Shown in pieces: positions 53,330-61,732 of a stretch of 64,000 bases of DNA. Position 1 is the first letter of the stretch, and each line of letters opens with the position of its first letter. This DNA is from JASHPR01 sp963778075 (lineage in GTDB: Bacteria; Actinomycetota; Actinomycetes; Streptosporangiales; Streptosporangiaceae). The DNA lies in assembly GCA_963778075.1 (NCBI GenBank), contig CAVZTJ010000001.1, forward strand, positions 620,001 through 684,000. Reading direction: 5' to 3'. The translations under genes were made by a program, and so were the position numbers. The notes beneath the pieces are model-generated. The model was not told the origin of the DNA. It worked only from the letters and a program-made list of their open reading frames with translations, and made no database searches.

Positions 53330-54280
53330 CTAGCCGGGATCGGGGCCGGTGGCAATGGGACGGCTAGGGTCCGCGGTCCACGCGGACCAGGAGCCGACGT
53401 ACAGGCTCGCTGGGATGCCCGCCAGCTCCAGCGCCAGCACCTCGTGCGCGGCGGTGACGCCGGACCCGCAGTAAGCCCCGACGTCGAGGGCGAGCGCACC
53501 TGGCGGACCGACCGTGACGCCGAGCGCTTCGAAGCGCCGCCGCAGCTCGGCGGGCGGCAGGAACCGGCCGTCCGGGCCGACGTTGGCCGCGGTCGGCGCG
53601 CTCACGGCGCCCGGGATGTGGCCGGCCGCCGGATCGACCGGCTCGACCTCGCCGCGGTAGCGCTCCCCCGCCCTCGCGTCGAGCAGCACGCCGGACCTGG
53701 CCAGCGCGGCTGCGCCGGCCGCGTCCAGCAGCGGGAGCTGGCCCGCGGTCGCGGTGAAATCGCCCGCCTCGGTCGCAGGCTCGTCCACGGTGACCGGCTG
53801 CCCGGCGTCTGCCCAGGCGCGGAAGCCGCCGTCGAGCACCCGCACCTGGTCGTGGCCGAAGTACCGCAGCGTCCACCAGGCGCGGGCGGCGATCGTCGAG
53901 TCGCCGTCGTCGTAGACCACGACCGGGTACCCGCTCCGGACGCCGAGCCTGCGCATCGCGGCCTCGAAGTCGGCGGCGGTCGGCAGCGGGTGCCTGCCGC
54001 CGGAGCCCGGCGATCCGGCCAGGTCGGTGTCCAGGTCCACGAACGCGGCGCCGGGCAGGTGGCCCGCGCGGTAGCTGTCGATCCCGGGCGGCCCGCCCAG
54101 CCGCCAGCGCACGTCGAGCAGGACCGGCGGTGCGCCGCCGGCCAGCTCGCTGGCCAGCGACTCGACATCGACCAGCGGATGGCCGGCGCGCCGCGATCCG
54201 GGTGTGGCGGCGACCGGGATACGGGGCCCGGCCGGAGTGCGGGGCGCGGCGGCCGGGGTGGGAGACCCGTCGGCGCTCAT
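53330..54280 (-). CDS. Two-domain rhodanese sulfurtransferase
   Basis: A 316-aa thiosulfate/mercaptopyruvate sulfurtransferase. The inactive N-terminal rhodanese domain includes LLDVRWRLGGPPG and VVYDDGDSTIAARAWW. The C-terminal domain has the active loop AYCGSGVTAAH with persulfide-forming Cys. The Cys-Gly-Ser-Gly loop suits SseA-type 3-mercaptopyruvate enzymes. An extra proline/alanine-rich stretch of about 30 residues precedes the domain. Minus strand, downstream of the peroxiredoxin. Confidence 0.9.
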   Translation of the reverse strand: MSADGSPTPAAAPRTPAGPRIPVAATPGSRRAGHPLVDVESLASELAGGAPPVLLDVRWRLGGPPGIDSYRAGHLPGAAFVDLDTDLAGSPGSGGRHPLPTAADFEAAMRRLGVRSGYPVVVYDDGDSTIAARAWWTLRYFGHDQVRVLDGGFRAWADAGQPVTVDEPATEAGDFTATAGQLPLLDAAGAAALARSGVLLDARAGERYRGEVEPVDPAAGHIPGAVSAPTAANVGPDGRFLPPAELRRRFEALGVTVGPPGALALDVGAYCGSGVTAAHEVLALELAGIPASLYVGSWSAWTADPSRPIATGPDPG

Positions 54281-54374
54281 GCTTGGGGATAACCTCTCAT
54301 TTCCTGTGGAAAACCCGGTGAGGTCCGGTGGGTTTCCCCGGGCTGGCTGTGGACAAACCCGTTACCCGCCGCGG

Positions 54375-54959
54375 TCACGCGGCCTGCGCCTGCAACCAGC
54401 CGAGAACCTCGGCGGCGTGCAGATTCGGCGGGAAGACCGGGTAGAAGACGTGCTCGATCGTGCCGTGGTCCAGCACCAGCGTGAGGCGCTTGTACCGCAC
54501 CACGCCGTCGGCCGCCGTGAACGTCGGCAGCCGCAGCCGCTCGGCCAGCACCAGGCCGGAGTCGGACAGCAGCGGGAACGGCAGCGCCAGCCGTTCGGCC
54601 GCCTCCGCCTGCTCCGCCGTGGTCTGCACGGACAGGCCGAAGACCTGCGCGCCGAGCGCGGTCAGCTCGGCGTAGTGGCTGCGGAACCCCATCGACTCGG
54701 GGGTGCAGCCACGGGCGCCGGGCACGTCGTCCCAGCCTTCGGGGAGCGCCACCCCCGGCGTCCCGGTCATGGGGTACACGTACACGATCGCGCGCGGGCC
54801 GAGCCGGGACAGGTCCACCGGTTCGCCGCTGGTCGCGGGCAGCGTGATCGACGGCATCACCGCACCGGTCAGGTGCGCGGCCGCGCCGTCGTTCTCGGGG
54901 ACCGGCAGATCCGCCGGCAGCTGCTCGTAGTTGCCTGCAGTCAAGGTAAGCCCTTTCAT
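54375..54959 (-). CDS. Peroxiredoxin (AhpC/TSA-redoxin family)
   Basis: A 194-aa thioredoxin-fold peroxidase. The segment YVYPMTGTPGVALPEGW is followed by GARGCTPESMGF, holding the single plausible peroxidatic Cys. The residue five places after it, a Cys in related proteins, is Met here, so it would act as a 1-Cys enzyme or use an external thiol such as mycothiol. ATG 54959 (MKGLTLTAG) is preferred; an ATG at 55004 adds unconserved residues. It lies 95 bp upstream of the rhodanese. Confidence 0.82.
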   Translation of the reverse strand: MKGLTLTAGNYEQLPADLPVPENDGAAAHLTGAVMPSITLPATSGEPVDLSRLGPRAIVYVYPMTGTPGVALPEGWDDVPGARGCTPESMGFRSHYAELTALGAQVFGLSVQTTAEQAEAAERLALPFPLLSDSGLVLAERLRLPTFTAADGVVRYKRLTLVLDHGTIEHVFYPVFPPNLHAAEVLGWLQAQAA

Positions 54960-55075
54960 CCGTCCAAGCCGCCAAGGGTACGTGGCAGCCGTCGGCGGGC
55001 CCACCTGACGCCGGCCGGGCCTGCCCAGGCCCCGGAGGTCGCCAGCGCGTACCGCCGCTGACTTGGTTATATCGG

Positions 55076-56224
55076 TTACCGCCGGCCCGGCAACAGGGTC
55101 AGCAGGGGCACCACCTGCTCCGCGAGCGTCAGCGAGCCGTGCATGCCGATCAGCGCGGACTCCAGGGGCTCCGCCCGCGTGGCCACGATCGCCGACGTGC
55201 CGGCCGGCGCGGCGACCACGTCACCGATGCGCGGCACGACCCGGGGATCGACCGGCCCGAACCAGCCCTCGGCGATCGCCTCGTCCCTGGAGACCACCCA
55301 GGCCCGGTGGCCGAGCATCTCGCGCCAGGCCGCGAGCACGTCCGCGGCCGCACCGGGCTCGGCGTAGACGTGCCGGGCCCGCGCGTCCCCGCCGAGCAGG
55401 GCCACGCCGTCGCGCAGCCCCGGCACCGCGTCCGCGTCCACCCGGTCCTGGGGCGGCACGTCCACCATGCCGTGGTCGGCCGTCACGTACATCGCCGTTC
55501 CCGGCGGCAGCGCGCCCGCCAGGTGCTCGGCCAGCCTGTCGACCTGGCCCAGGTGATAGCGCCAGGCGTCAGATGAGCACCCGAACACGTGCCCGGTCGA
55601 GTCGAGCTGCCCGTGGTACACGAAGGCCAGCGCCCGGTCCGAGCGCCGCAGCACGGCGGCGGCCTGCGCCGCGAGCGCGCCGAGCGTGCCAGCGCCGACC
55701 CCCTCAGCTCCGCGCAGCGCCGCGGCCGAAAGTCCGGTCCGCAGCACCGCGGGATGCGCAACGTGGAACCCTGCGATCCCGGCCGCCGCGGCGCGCTCGA
55801 AGATGGTCGGTCCCGGCTGCCAGCTGACCGGATCCACCCGGGAATCCCAGCGCAGCGTGTTCAGCAGCCTGCCCTCCCCGGGCACCGCGACCTGGTAGCC
55901 GAGCACGCCGTGCTGTCCCGGCGGCGTGCCGGTCCCGAGCGAGGTCAGGCTCGTCGCCGTCATGGCCGGGAACCCGGCGGTCAGCGGCCGGCCGGACACC
56001 GCGAGCTCGGACAGGAACGGCGCGGCGGCCTGATGCCCGCGCAGCAGCTCCCAGCCGAGCCCGTCCACCACCAGCAGGCATACCCGGTCCGCAGGACGCA
56101 GCCGCAGCGGGTTGGGCTGCCTCGCCAGCCCCAGCGCGGCGAGCAGCGACGCCCCCAGATCGGCCAGGCTGTTCTCGCCGTAGCCCGGCAGCGCGGGCAG
56201 CGACGCCGGCAGGTCGGTCAGCAT
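55076..56224 (-). CDS. Alkaline-phosphatase-superfamily phosphodiesterase, copy 1
   Basis: A 382-aa type I phosphodiesterase/nucleotide pyrophosphatase-like protein. The metal-site Asp is in LLVVDGLGWELL, the nucleophile Thr in TATSLTSLGTG, and further ligands in HGQLDSTGHVFG and VTADHGMVDV. No signal peptide. ATG 56224 overlaps the upstream GalT-like stop (ATGCTGA), so they are co-translated. It is highly similar along its full length to copy 2 at 57238. The substrate is unknown, probably a nucleotide or phosphonate diester. Confidence 0.9.
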   Translation of the reverse strand: MLTDLPASLPALPGYGENSLADLGASLLAALGLARQPNPLRLRPADRVCLLVVDGLGWELLRGHQAAAPFLSELAVSGRPLTAGFPAMTATSLTSLGTGTPPGQHGVLGYQVAVPGEGRLLNTLRWDSRVDPVSWQPGPTIFERAAAAGIAGFHVAHPAVLRTGLSAAALRGAEGVGAGTLGALAAQAAAVLRRSDRALAFVYHGQLDSTGHVFGCSSDAWRYHLGQVDRLAEHLAGALPPGTAMYVTADHGMVDVPPQDRVDADAVPGLRDGVALLGGDARARHVYAEPGAAADVLAAWREMLGHRAWVVSRDEAIAEGWFGPVDPRVVPRIGDVVAAPAGTSAIVATRAEPLESALIGMHGSLTLAEQVVPLLTLLPGRR

Positions 56225-57222
56225 GCGCGGAACCGGTCGCGCAGCAGCCGGGCGGCGCTCTCCGGCGCCAGGTCCACGGCGCCTTCCCAGTGCAGGCGCT
56301 CCAGGAACGTGGAGTCCGAGCGGTAGAACGGCTTCAGGTTCGACCGGCATGCTAGCCGCAGGTTCATCGGGTAGCCCGTGGTTCCCGGCGGCGCTCCGTA
56401 AAGCGCGAAGTTGAAGCTCTCGAACCCCAGCTCCGCGTACCCGGCGAGGGCCAGCGCCAGCCCATGCGCCAGTTCGCCGGTGAGCTCGCCGGTGAGCTGC
56501 GCAGGCGAGCAGATGCCCGGAACGAACGCGCGCAGCTCGGCCGGGGCGATCGGCGCGTAGCTGGCGACCCACTGGACGTGCCCGGTGTCCCCCAGCCAGC
56601 GCTCCCCGGCGCTTCGCTCGGCGTCCAGGTAGGCGTCAAACCGCTCCGGCGGCACGTCGGCGAGCAGCCGCTGCATAGTTGTCGGCTGAGGGTCGACGAT
56701 CCCCTGCATGTGCGGGTGAAACAGCGAGCTCCCCGACGGCAGCATGTGGTTGGCGTTGATCGACGCCCACTCCGAGCGCGGATCCGCCGCCATCACCGCC
56801 TGGGCGTAAGCGACCTGCGCCGCGAGGTTGTCGGCGAGCAGCCGCCGGGTCAGCCCGCCGACCGGCAGGTAGTGCAGCCGGGGTGAGTAGACCGACACCG
56901 CGCTGTGCGACGAGTACGCGTGCAGGTTCGGGAACAGCACCGCCTCGCCGCGGACGATCCGGCCCTCCGGGTGGATCTCAGGCGGCAGCTTCGGAGTCAG
57001 CCGGTCGATCCGGTCCGGGCAGAACGGGCAGCCCGGGCGCGTCTGCTCGGCGAACTCCGCCAGGTCGAAGTCGCTGGCCGGCATCAGGCCGCGGTCGGGC
57101 ACGATGCGCGAACTGTGGCCGGTGAGCGGGTCGGACCGCACCTCGACCGTGGCACGGACCGGCTCGTCCGTGCCGGGGTCGATCGTCTCGGCGGTCAGCA
57201 GCTCACATCTGAAGTCCATCAC
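56218..57222 (-). CDS. GalT/HIT-superfamily nucleotidyltransferase-like protein
   Basis: A 334-aa protein related to galactose-1-phosphate uridylyltransferase. It has CPFCPDR (zinc-type Cys pair), NANHMLPSGSSLFHPHMQG with the His-x-His nucleotidyl site, and a second half with FESFNFALYG. It differs from typical GalT and lacks galactose-operon neighbours. It lies between two phosphodiesterase paralogues, the pair suggesting linked nucleotide chemistry: one transferring, the other cleaving. Start ATG at 57222 or 57219. Confidence 0.8.
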   Translation of the reverse strand: MMDFRCELLTAETIDPGTDEPVRATVEVRSDPLTGHSSRIVPDRGLMPASDFDLAEFAEQTRPGCPFCPDRIDRLTPKLPPEIHPEGRIVRGEAVLFPNLHAYSSHSAVSVYSPRLHYLPVGGLTRRLLADNLAAQVAYAQAVMAADPRSEWASINANHMLPSGSSLFHPHMQGIVDPQPTTMQRLLADVPPERFDAYLDAERSAGERWLGDTGHVQWVASYAPIAPAELRAFVPGICSPAQLTGELTGELAHGLALALAGYAELGFESFNFALYGAPPGTTGYPMNLRLACRSNLKPFYRSDSTFLERLHWEGAVDLAPESAARLLRDRFRAC

Positions 57223-57237
57223 CGGCCGAACGCGGCG

Positions 57238-58380
57238 CTACATGGCCGACAGCGTCAGCAGCGGAACCAGCTGGTCCGCGGGGGTCAGCGAGCCGTGCAT
57301 GCCGATCAGCGCGGCCTGCCGCGGGTCTGTCTTCGTGGCCACGACGGCGAACGGCCCGGCCGGGGCGGCGACGACGTCGCCGATCCGCGGCGCCAGCCGC
57401 GGGTCGACCGGCCCGAACCAGCCCTCGGCGATCGCCTCGTCCCTGGAGACCACCCAGGCCCGGTGGCCGAGTACCTCGCGCCAGGCGGCCAGCACGTCCG
57501 CGGCGGCGCCGGGCACGGTGTACACGTGCCTGGCCCGCGGCTCGCCTCCGAGCAGGGCCACGCCGTCGCGCAGCCCCGGCACCGTGTCCGCGTCCACCCG
57601 GTCCTGGGGCGGCACGTCCACCATGCCGTGATCGGCCGTCACGTACAGCGCCGTTCCCTGCGGCAGCGCGCCTGCCAGCTGCTCGGCCAGCTTGTCCACG
57701 TGCCCCAGGTGATACCGCCAGGCATCCGACGAGCACCCGAACTCGTGCCCGGTCGCGTCCAGCTCGCCGTGGTACACCATCGTCAGCGCCCGGTCCGACC
57801 GCCGCAGCACCGCCGCGGCCTCGCCGACCAGGGCGCCGAACGTGTTCGCGCTGACGTAGTCGGCGCCGCGCATCGTGGCGCGGAAGAGCCCGGTCTGCTG
57901 GGTGCCCGACTGGCCCACCCGGTGCGCGGCGATCCCGGCGGCCGTGGCCCGCTCGAAGATGGTCGACCCGGGCTGCCAGGCCACCGGGTCGACCCTCGGA
58001 TCCCAGTGCAAGGCGTTCAGCAGCCTGCCTTCACCGGGCACCGCGACCTGGTAGCCGAGCACGCCGTGCTGGCCCGGCGGCCTGCCGGTCCCCAGCGAGG
58101 CCATGCTGGTCGCCGTCGTCGCCGGGAACCCGGCGGTCAGCGGCCGGCCGGACATCGCGAGCTCGGACAGGAACGGCGCCGCGGCCTGGTGCCCGCGCAG
58201 CAGCTCCCAGCCGAGCCCGTCCACCACCAGCAGGCACACCCGGTCCGCCTCCGGCAGCCGCAGCACGTTCGGCTCCCTCGCCAGCCCGAGCGCCGCCAGC
58301 AGCGACGTCCCCAGATCGGCCAGGCTGCTCTCGCCGTAGCCCGGCAGCGCGGGCAGCGAAGCCGGCAGATCGGTGATCAT
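57238..58380 (-). CDS. Alkaline-phosphatase-superfamily phosphodiesterase, copy 2
   Basis: A 380-aa paralogue of the 55076 gene. The same catalytic features are present: LLVVDGLGWELL, ATTATSMASLGTG, HGELDATGHEFG and VTADHGMVDV. Differences cluster in the middle (IAAHRVGQSGTQQTG). ATG 58380 is chosen by alignment with copy 1; ATG 58404 is an alternative. The arrangement is copy 2, GalT-like, copy 1 on one strand with minimal gaps, and points to a tandem duplication with an intervening gene. Confidence 0.9.
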   Translation of the reverse strand: MITDLPASLPALPGYGESSLADLGTSLLAALGLAREPNVLRLPEADRVCLLVVDGLGWELLRGHQAAAPFLSELAMSGRPLTAGFPATTATSMASLGTGRPPGQHGVLGYQVAVPGEGRLLNALHWDPRVDPVAWQPGSTIFERATAAGIAAHRVGQSGTQQTGLFRATMRGADYVSANTFGALVGEAAAVLRRSDRALTMVYHGELDATGHEFGCSSDAWRYHLGHVDKLAEQLAGALPQGTALYVTADHGMVDVPPQDRVDADTVPGLRDGVALLGGEPRARHVYTVPGAAADVLAAWREVLGHRAWVVSRDEAIAEGWFGPVDPRLAPRIGDVVAAPAGPFAVVATKTDPRQAALIGMHGSLTPADQLVPLLTLSAM

Positions 58381-58414
58381 GGCCGACGGGCCTTCGGATG
58401 TCATCGCGATCCCG

Positions 58415-59008
58415 TCACGTGCTGGTTGCCTCGGAGAGCGCCTGGGCGAACGCAAGGACCTGCCGCACCGCATCCTCCCCGTCCGCGCCTTCGCTGACCC
58501 GCATGGTCAGGTCGTCGGCGGTCATTGTCCCGGTGTACCCATGATCTGCCTCGCAGCTCTCATCCCCGCAGTGCGCGGGCTCGAGCTCGATGTGCGACAG
58601 CACGTTCCAGCCGATCGTCAGCACCACCTCGCTGGGCATCGTGCTGCCCGGGACGTACGAGGCCGGGTCCGGGACCACCCGGGTCACCGCGACCGAGGAG
58701 ATCTGGGAGAACCGCACGGCCTCGGTGCTGGTCTCGGCCATCGGCCGGGATTCGGCGTCGCCGGGCTCGGCGGGGCTCTCGTCGGTGTGCGAGTACACGA
58801 GACGGGTCGGCGTGAGCGCCAGCACGGTCATGTGCCGCCGCACCTCCATGCCCGGGTCGAACAGCGTGTCATGGGTCACGACGTAAGAGACCACCGACTC
58901 GGCCCCGAGGGCGGATGACACCGCGTCGTAGACCAGGCCCGGGTAATAGCCACTTCGCTCGATCGCGGCGCGCATCCCATCCTGAGCCGCGATTCTGGTA
59001 TCCCTCAT
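58415..59008 (-). CDS. Actinobacterial protein of unknown function (DUF5998-like)
   Basis: A 197-aa soluble protein. The pattern SGYYPGLVYDAVSSALGAE, RHMTVLALTPTRLVYSHTDE and AHCGDESCEADHGYTGT resembles a conserved actinobacterial family that I recall as DUF5998. A PH-like beta fold is likely from the strand pattern. ATG 59008 is chosen since GGATGGGGGG precedes it. Immediately upstream of the phosphodiesterase copy 2, probably in the same operon. No function can be given. Confidence 0.7.
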   Translation of the reverse strand: MRDTRIAAQDGMRAAIERSGYYPGLVYDAVSSALGAESVVSYVVTHDTLFDPGMEVRRHMTVLALTPTRLVYSHTDESPAEPGDAESRPMAETSTEAVRFSQISSVAVTRVVPDPASYVPGSTMPSEVVLTIGWNVLSHIELEPAHCGDESCEADHGYTGTMTADDLTMRVSEGADGEDAVRQVLAFAQALSEATST

Positions 59009-59138
59009 CCCCCCATCCTGCCCTGTCTCGTGCATGCCGCTCACATCGTGGCGAGATCGTTGGCCGGGGCCGGGACACGGAAAACCTCGATCGGCCACCA
59101 TTCCCCCATGAATGACATGATAGGCCGAATAGGCCCGT

Positions 59139-59873
59139 TTAGTGCTTGAACGGCACGTCCGAAACCGGGCCGGGCAGGTACCGCATCAGCACCACGTCCC
59201 CGATCAGGCGAACCTCGGCAAGGTGCATGCGATGCCCCGGGTTGCCCGCTGGCAGGCCGGCGATGCGCGGCGCCGTGGGGTCGCCGACGAACAGCGGCGC
59301 CACTACCAGGTCAAGCTCGTCGGCGAGCCCTTCGGCGAGGAACTGCGCGAGCACGCTGCCGCCGCCCTCGACCATCAGCCGCTTCACTCCCCTGGCCGCA
59401 AGGTCGGCGAGAACCCCGGCCAGGCCGACCCGATCCTCCGGGCCATCCGGCGGATCACCCGGCGCGCCGCCCACGCCGATGACCTCGACCCCGGCCACGC
59501 CGCCGATCCGGCCGGCGACCCGGTCCCGCTCCCCGGCCGGAACGTAGACCAGCCGGGCTCCCTCGCCAGCGGTGAAGAACCGCGCCGACACGTCGAGGTC
59601 GCCGCTGACCGTGAGCGTGACCCGGGCCGGGCTCGGCGGCAGCCCGCCGGCAATGCGGCGGTTTCTGCGGAGTTTGGACCGCACGAGCAGCGCCGGATTG
59701 TCGCGGCGGATCGTGCCGGCGCCGACCAGGATCGCGTCGCTGCCCGCCCGCACCTCGTCGACCCGGTCGAGATCCGCCTCGTTGGACAGGATCAGCCTGT
59801 CGCCGCTGGCGTCGTCGATGCAGCCGTCGACGGACATCGCGACCGACAGCAGCACATAGGGGCGTTGCGTCAC
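59139..59873 (-). CDS. RibD C-terminal-type pyrimidine reductase
   Basis: A 244-aa dihydrofolate-reductase-fold protein. It has LLSVAMSVDGCIDD, SDAILVGAGTIRRDNPAL and LMVEGGGSVLAQFL, the layout of stand-alone RibD reductase domains that reduce the ribosylamino-pyrimidine in flavin synthesis or related NADPH reductions. The deaminase domain is absent, as in many actinobacteria. It is divergent from cobS. Confidence 0.85.
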   Translation of the reverse strand: MTQRPYVLLSVAMSVDGCIDDASGDRLILSNEADLDRVDEVRAGSDAILVGAGTIRRDNPALLVRSKLRRNRRIAGGLPPSPARVTLTVSGDLDVSARFFTAGEGARLVYVPAGERDRVAGRIGGVAGVEVIGVGGAPGDPPDGPEDRVGLAGVLADLAARGVKRLMVEGGGSVLAQFLAEGLADELDLVVAPLFVGDPTAPRIAGLPAGNPGHRMHLAEVRLIGDVVLMRYLPGPVSDVPFKH

Positions 59874-59929
59874 GCGGGCCTCCGGCTGGCGCTCTCAGCC
59901 CGACCGTACCGGCCCTAGGCTCTGGTGCC

Positions 59930-60855
59930 ATGCTCTGGGGCAGGCCGCAGGCGAGCGGGTTTCTACTGGCGATGACGCTGCTCACGGTCATTCCCTTGAA
60001 CGTGACGCCAGCGGGCGGGTCGGCTCCTGCTCCGGACGTGACGCCACCGGGCGGGTCGGCTCTCCTCCTCCTCCGAACGTGACGCCAGCGGGCGGGTCGG
60101 CTCCTGCTCCGGACGTGACGCCACCGGGCGGGTCGGCTCCTCCTCCGGACGTGACGCCAGCGGGCGGGTCGGCTCCGTCCCGGCGGGCCGCGGGCGCCGC
60201 GATGGCCTGGGCACCGGTGATCGGGCTGCTGCTCGGCGCGCTGGCGGCCGCCGTTCTCGAGCTGGCCAGCCGGTTCGGCCACACCGGCCCGCTGCTCGCC
60301 GCCGCGCTCGCGGTCGCCGCGCTCGCCGCGGGCAGCCGGGGCCTGCACCTGGATGGGCTCGCCGACCTGGCCGACGGCCTGGGCAGCCGCCGCCCGGCCG
60401 ACCAGGCGCTGGAGATCATGAAGCGCTCCGACATCGGGCCGTTCGGCGTGGTCACGCTCGTGTTCGCGCTGCTGATCCAAGTCGCCGCGCTGGCCCAGGC
60501 CCAGTCGCTTGGCCGCGGCGTGGCCGCGGTCGTTGCCGCCGCCGTGGCCGGGCGGCTGTCGCTCACCTGGGCCTGCCGCCGCGGCGTTCCGGCGGCGCGC
60601 GGAAGCGGGCTCGGCGCCATGGTGGCCGGAACCGTGAATCCCCTGATCCCGATCGCGCTGACGGCCGCCATACTGGCCGGGACGGCTGCGTTCTGGCCGG
60701 TCATCGGGGTCGCGATCGCCGCCGGACTGGTTTCCTCGGTCGTGGTGACGATCTGGGCGGTGCGCCGGCTGGGCGGGATCACCGGGGACGTGCTGGGCGC
60801 GCTGGCCGAGATCACGGTCACGGTGTGCCTGGTCGTGACCGCGGTCCGGGTCTAG
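59930..60855 (+). pseudogene. cobS: cobS (adenosylcobinamide-GDP ribazoletransferase) with frame break
   Basis: CobS joins alpha-ribazole to adenosylcobinamide-GDP in the last step of cobalamin synthesis, in the membrane. The N-terminus MLWGRPQASGFLLAMTLLTV and IPL lies in one frame (59930-60082). The rest, from SRRAAGAAMAWAPVIGLLLG through DGLADLADGLGS and MKRSDIGPFGV, lies in another. Between them are five copies of a 36-bp repeat encoding VTPAGGSAP-like residues. The second copy has 5 extra bases, breaking the frame at TGA 60080-60082. A GTG overlapping that stop (GTGA) opens the second frame (60079-60855, 258 aa), so reinitiation could rescue it. Confidence 0.8.
59999..60176. repeat. 36-bp minisatellite, five copies, inside cobS
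   Basis: Units start at 59999, 60035, 60076, 60112 and 60148; the second is 41 bp because of an extra TCCTC in a CTCCTC run, and the fifth is partial. Each shares GTGACGCCA and GGGCGGGTCGGCTC. Typical CobS proteins have only a few residues at this position. Confidence 0.95.
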
Positions 60856-61268
60856 GCGGACAGCACCTCGCGCAACCGGCGGGCGTAGTCGGCGGCCTCG
60901 GCCTCGTCGGCGTATTTGGTACGCGGCCAGAAGAAGCCGCGCAGGCCGTCGCCCTTGGTCCGCGGCACGACGTGCACGTGCAGGTGCGGGACGCTCTGGC
61001 TGACCACGTTGTTCTCGCCGACGAAGCTGCCCTGGGCGCCGAGCGCGGGCGGCATCGCCGCGCTGACCCGCCGCACCCGGGTGAACAGCGGGCCGACCAG
61101 GTCCTCCGGCAGGTCGGCCAGGGTGACGTAGTGGGTCAGCGGCATCACGAGCACGTGGCCCTTGAACACCGGCCTGGCGTCGAGGAAGCCCATGGCGATG
61201 TCGTCGGAGAACACCACGTCCGCGGGGTGGGTCCCGGCGATGATGTCGCAGAACACGCAGTCGGTCAC
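60852..61268 (-). CDS. HIT-family nucleotide-binding hydrolase
   Basis: A 138-aa histidine triad protein. The N-terminal CVFCDIIAG zinc-like pair and the active-site HLHVHVVPR triad are clear. HIT proteins hydrolyse adenosine phosphoramidates and dinucleotides. GTG start at 61268. The stop overlaps the cobS stop tail-to-tail by 4 bp, so the two genes are convergent. Complete and normal length. Confidence 0.92.
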   Translation of the reverse strand: MTDCVFCDIIAGTHPADVVFSDDIAMGFLDARPVFKGHVLVMPLTHYVTLADLPEDLVGPLFTRVRRVSAAMPPALGAQGSFVGENNVVSQSVPHLHVHVVPRTKGDGLRGFFWPRTKYADEAEAADYARRLREVLSA

Positions 61269-61290
61269 GCCGGAACCGTAGCGTGCCGGG

Positions 61291-61732
61291 TCAGTTCGCG
61301 CTGACGTGGCGGGTGGTCCTGCCCTGCATCAGCACCCAGGCACGGCTCAGGGCCACGGCGAACGAGGCGATCAGCAGGTAGGCAACGGTAAGCACTTGAG
61401 TGCCGTCGTGTGGGCTGATGATCAGGATCACGCCCACGGCGCCCTGGTAGATGTACGTGGCCACGCTGAGCAGCAGCAGCACCAGGTGCAGTTCCTGCCC
61501 GCCCAGCCTTCTCGCCGAAGACGGTCTCCGGCCGCAGCGACGCGGCCACGAACAGCAGCCCGATCAGCACGCCCGCTGCCGCCGCTGCCGCGGCGAAGTA
61601 CCCCGTGAACTCGGCAGGTACGACTGGCCCTCCCCCGATTGCGGTCCCCACGTCATTGTTCCGTTCGGTGGCCCAACCTAGGATGACGAGGGTTCCCATC
61701 GCCATGAGCCAGGGGAGGCTCCATGAAGACAA
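61291..61732 (-). pseudogene. Small multi-helix membrane protein, frameshifted
   Basis: The first part, with MAMGTLVILGWATERNN and EFTGYFAAAAAAAGVLIGLL, ends at FGEKAGRAG. After a frame change at about 61500 the protein resumes with LLLLSVATYIYQGAVGVILI and ASFAVALSRAWVLMQGRTT to the stop at 61291. One central helix also appears missing relative to the usual four-helix layout. The gene is therefore damaged unless the break is a sequencing error. It is divergent from the alcohol dehydrogenase and overlaps its start. Confidence 0.6.

Noticed and set aside
59999..60176. CRISPR-like repeat array
   Set aside because: The units are contiguous without unique spacers and code for a repeated peptide; this is a minisatellite.
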